Origin: Pantoea sp050157905
GTDB taxonomy: Bacteria > Pseudomonadota > Gammaproteobacteria > Enterobacterales > Enterobacteriaceae
Direction of reading: 5' to 3'
Length of the DNA: 64,000 nt
Assembly: GCF_050157905.1 (NCBI RefSeq)
Contig: NZ_JBKIWZ010000001.1
Span: 744,001 to 808,000, forward strand
This document shows, piece by piece, positions 62,156-64,000 of the stretch; the first letter of the stretch is position 1, and each line of letters starts with the position of its first letter. The notes under the pieces were generated by a model, which saw only the letters and a program-made list of their open reading frames with translations, did not search any database and was not told the DNA's origin. The position numbers and the translations under genes were made by a program.

Positions 62156-62707
62156 TTATACCGCCAGTGCGACGGGGTGGTGGTGACGGGTCAGTGCCAG
62201 CCAGAAGGCGGCGACGGCTTCATCCAGACGCTGGGACAGGGCATCCTGCAGCTCGGGCTGACGGTCATAATGATTAATCTGATGATCCTCGGCGTAAACG
62301 CCATGCAGGATCTCCTGCGCCTTTAAGGCGTTCAGCACCGGTTTCAGGGCGTAGTCCATTGCCAGCAGATGACCGGCACTGCCACCGCTGGCCAGCGGTA
62401 ATACCACTTTATGTTCCAGGGCTCGCTCAGGCAGCAGGTCAAGCAGCGTCTTCAGCGCGCCTGAAAAGGAGGCTTTGTAAATCGGGGTTGCCACGATCAG
62501 GCCATCAGCCGACGCCAGGTCTTCACGCAGTGCCAGCAGCGCAGGCGCGTCGAACCGTGCATTGATCAGATCGTCTGGCTGGAAGTTGTGAATATTCCAG
62601 GGAATGACTTCGGCGCCACGGGCCTCAAGCTTGTGCTGACAGATCGTCAGCAGTGAGGTTGAGCGGGAGGGGAAGCGTGGGCTGCCTGCCAGCGTAATGA
62701 CGCGCAT
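62156..62707 (-). CDS. ssuE: NAD(P)H-dependent FMN reductase SsuE
   Basis: Flavodoxin-like reductase that supplies FMNH2 to SsuD. The protein begins MRVITLAGSPRFPSRSTSLL with the phosphate-binding GSPRFPSRS loop, followed by DGLIVATPIYKASFSGALKTLLDLLPE. I chose the ATG at 62707 with AAGGAG five bases upstream; the frame also opens at a GTG two codons earlier. At 183 residues it is about eight shorter than E. coli at the C-terminus. It is the first gene of the sulfate-starvation operon ssuEADCB. Confidence 0.95.
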   Translation of the reverse strand: MRVITLAGSPRFPSRSTSLLTICQHKLEARGAEVIPWNIHNFQPDDLINARFDAPALLALREDLASADGLIVATPIYKASFSGALKTLLDLLPERALEHKVVLPLASGGSAGHLLAMDYALKPVLNALKAQEILHGVYAEDHQINHYDRQPELQDALSQRLDEAVAAFWLALTRHHHPVALAV

Positions 62708-62718
62708 GATCACTCCTT

Positions 62719-62733
62719 ATAACCAAAAGTTAT
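62719..62733 (-). promoter_or_regulatory. Inverted repeat at the ssuE 5' end
   Basis: ATAAC-N5-GTTAT forms a perfect dyad 11 bp upstream of the ssuE ATG, directly before the ribosome-binding site. The E. coli ssu promoter starts about 20 bp before ssuE, so this lies near the predicted -10/start region. LysR-type activators of this pathway (Cbl, CysB) bind further upstream; I cannot assign their sites. Confidence 0.45.
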
Positions 62734-63451
62734 TGATTGGCGAAAATTGAGAACTAATGTCCTCATACTGTCAGAGCAGGGGAATGGGCTTAAATGATTT
62801 ATCCGGCAAAGCAAGGGTGAAATCTGCAAATAGAAGCGGCAAGGGCTGCAAGTCGGTCAGTGCTTCCGATTATTCTTAAATCAGGCACAGGCAGGTGAAC
62901 GATTCATTAAAAGAGATGATATGAGAAGTGCAAAATCGGCCGCTGGCAAAAAAAAACGCGTTTTTGTCTGATTGCTTAATGTTTTTTTTCTAATCAGAAC
63001 TTAAACAAAATAAAGCAGAGGCGATTACAGGCCGTTAAGCCAGACAGAAATCAGCGCGGGCGTGAAGAGAATGGCAGATTATTAAGATTAATCTCAGGGT
63101 AGATAGTGTAATAAAAATGAAGGAATGAGAAATTTTTTCACTCTTTCAGAGGTCCACTTACGCTTTTCTCCATCTGGTTACATCTCTTTAGTCAAAGAAT
63201 TTTAAATCGAACCTCAACATTTTTAACATTATTTTCAGTTATAGATGCACTTTGATTAACTGTGACTGGTCCATGAAACGTTAAGATGTTTTTTACGGCT
63301 GGTTTTTCTGGATAACCGGTTTAAGATAATCAGGCTCAACTCAGTCAATCATAATAACAGAGCCGTACTCTTTTCGACGTTTCGCCTCGGGTCAGGTCCT
63401 GCATCTGGCAGGTGAATCGTATTGTCATTTTCTAACAGCAGAGAATTTCAC
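62734..63451. other. Long AT-rich intergenic region upstream of the glycosyltransferase
   Basis: About 720 bp without a supportable gene, markedly richer in A and T than the flanking genes (especially 62880-63330). It must carry the ssu promoter at its left end and a promoter for the glycosyltransferase at its right end. An RcsAB-box-like sequence lies at 63083-63096. I see no RNA gene, repeat array or ops element. Confidence 0.55.
63083..63096 (+). promoter_or_regulatory. RcsAB-box-like sequence
   Basis: TAAGATTAATCTCA matches about 11 of 14 positions of the RcsAB consensus (TAAGAATATTCYTA) and contains the perfect palindrome AGATTAATCT. It is about 355 bp before a glycosyltransferase start. 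RcsAB controls exopolysaccharide genes in Erwinia and Pantoea, but one site found by eye is weak evidence. Confidence 0.3.
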
Positions 63452-64000
63452 ATGTCTGACATCCTGTTATCCGTTATTATTCCCACTTACAATGTTGAGA
63501 AATATATTGTTGAGTGCGTGGATTCTTTATTACGTCAGGTTAAAGCGCCCAATGAAATCCTCATTGTGAATGATGGTTCAACCGACAGAACGCTGGCTTT
63601 GCTTGAACAGAATTATGCCCATCTGCCGCAGGTGAAAATAATTACGACGGAAAACGCCGGTGCTGGTCATGCCCGCGATGTGGGTATCGAGGCGGCCCGC
63701 GGCCAGTTCCTGTTCTTCTGCGACCCGGATGATGTGGTGACGGACGGGCTGGTCACTGAACTGGCGATTGTCGCGGAAAAGCATCCGGAAACGGACCTGT
63801 TCTGCTTTAACTCCTCTGTCTATCGCGATGGTCAGATCGATGTCACCTCGCCAAAAGTGCGTCATGACATCTTTGGACAGCAAAAGCCGCAGGAGGTCCT
63901 GTTACACCTGCTGCGAAATGGCAGATATACCTCGGCGGCCTGGAGTTATATTGTCAGCAAACGGGTTGTTGAGCAGCACAAATTGCGGTTTGTTAAACGC
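63452..64000 (+). CDS. Family 2 glycosyltransferase (3' end outside window)
   Basis: An open frame of 183 codons runs off the window edge. It begins MSDILLSVIIPTYNVEKYI, the typical GT-A N-terminus. NDGSTDRT at residues 40-47 is the nucleotide-binding aspartate loop, and FFCDPDDVV provides the DXD-type metal site at 91-94. GT2 enzymes transfer sugars from nucleotide donors, often for exopolysaccharide, capsule, O-antigen or teichoic-acid-like polymers. The specific substrate cannot be read. No comparable gene follows ssuE in E. coli, and the long AT-rich upstream region suggests the edge of an accessory locus. The start has weak Shine-Dalgarno complementarity (CAGAGAA). Confidence 0.9.
   Translation, partial: MSDILLSVIIPTYNVEKYIVECVDSLLRQVKAPNEILIVNDGSTDRTLALLEQNYAHLPQVKIITTENAGAGHARDVGIEAARGQFLFFCDPDDVVTDGLVTELAIVAEKHPETDLFCFNSSVYRDGQIDVTSPKVRHDIFGQQKPQEVLLHLLRNGRYTSAAWSYIVSKRVVEQHKLRFVKR

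Noticed and set aside
63578..63883. 101-codon minus-strand open frame inside the glycosyltransferase
   Set aside because: Opposite strand of a clear GT2 sequence that is open through the window edge.

Overview
The window is a 64-kb stretch of chromosome from a member of the Enterobacterales. The gene order follows the Escherichia coli region from clpA to ssuEADCB almost gene for gene, but the proteins differ enough to point outside Escherichia/Salmonella. Erwiniaceae (Pantoea or a close relative) is my best inference; a 16S or whole-genome comparison would settle it. Coding density is high. I see no insertion sequence, prophage, CRISPR array, rRNA or tRNA gene.

Layout: (1) 1-8.8 kb: the 3' part of clpA, then on the minus strand infA, aat, cydC, cydD and trxB, followed by lrp on the plus strand. 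clpA and aat both serve the N-degron pathway; cydDC and trxB both serve thiol/redox balance. (2) 8.9-16.2 kb: ftsK (behind a LexA box), lolA, rarA and serS, all plus strand. (3) 16.5-24.0 kb: the MFS gene ycaD, then pflA, pflB, focA and ycaO on the minus strand. This is the anaerobic pyruvate/formate block, with a clear FNR-class promoter ahead of focA. (4) 24.3-29.8 kb: serC-aroA, then cmk-rpsA-ihfB. (5) 30-37.3 kb: ycaI(comEC)-msbA-lpxK-ycaQ-ycaR-kdsB, largely lipid A/KDO supply and flipping. (6) 37.4-46.5 kb: ycbJ, elyC, then cmoM-mukF-mukE-mukB, the MukBEF condensin operon with overlapping cistrons. (7) 46.6-49.8 kb: ldtD, mepK and gloC. (8) 49.9-58.4 kb: aspC, ompF, asnS and pncB (minus), then pepN (plus). 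(9) 58.4-62.7 kb: the ssuEADCB alkanesulfonate operon (minus). (10) 62.7-64 kb: a long gene-free, AT-rich stretch and then the 5' part of a family 2 glycosyltransferase that breaks E. coli-type synteny. This is the only part that looks accessory.

Compared with my recollection of E. coli, the tRNA-Ser gene between clpA and infA, the dmsABC-ycaC block, ycaP and ycaL are missing, so the region is compact. I found no convincing undescribed system. The points most worth a second look are the duplicated 114-bp repeat in the ftsK linker, the hairpin between the ftsK LexA box and its start, large inverted repeats in the lrp leader and the ycaO-serC gap, palindromes between pncB and pepN, surface-loop growth in OmpF, and the glycosyltransferase with a possible RcsAB box upstream.
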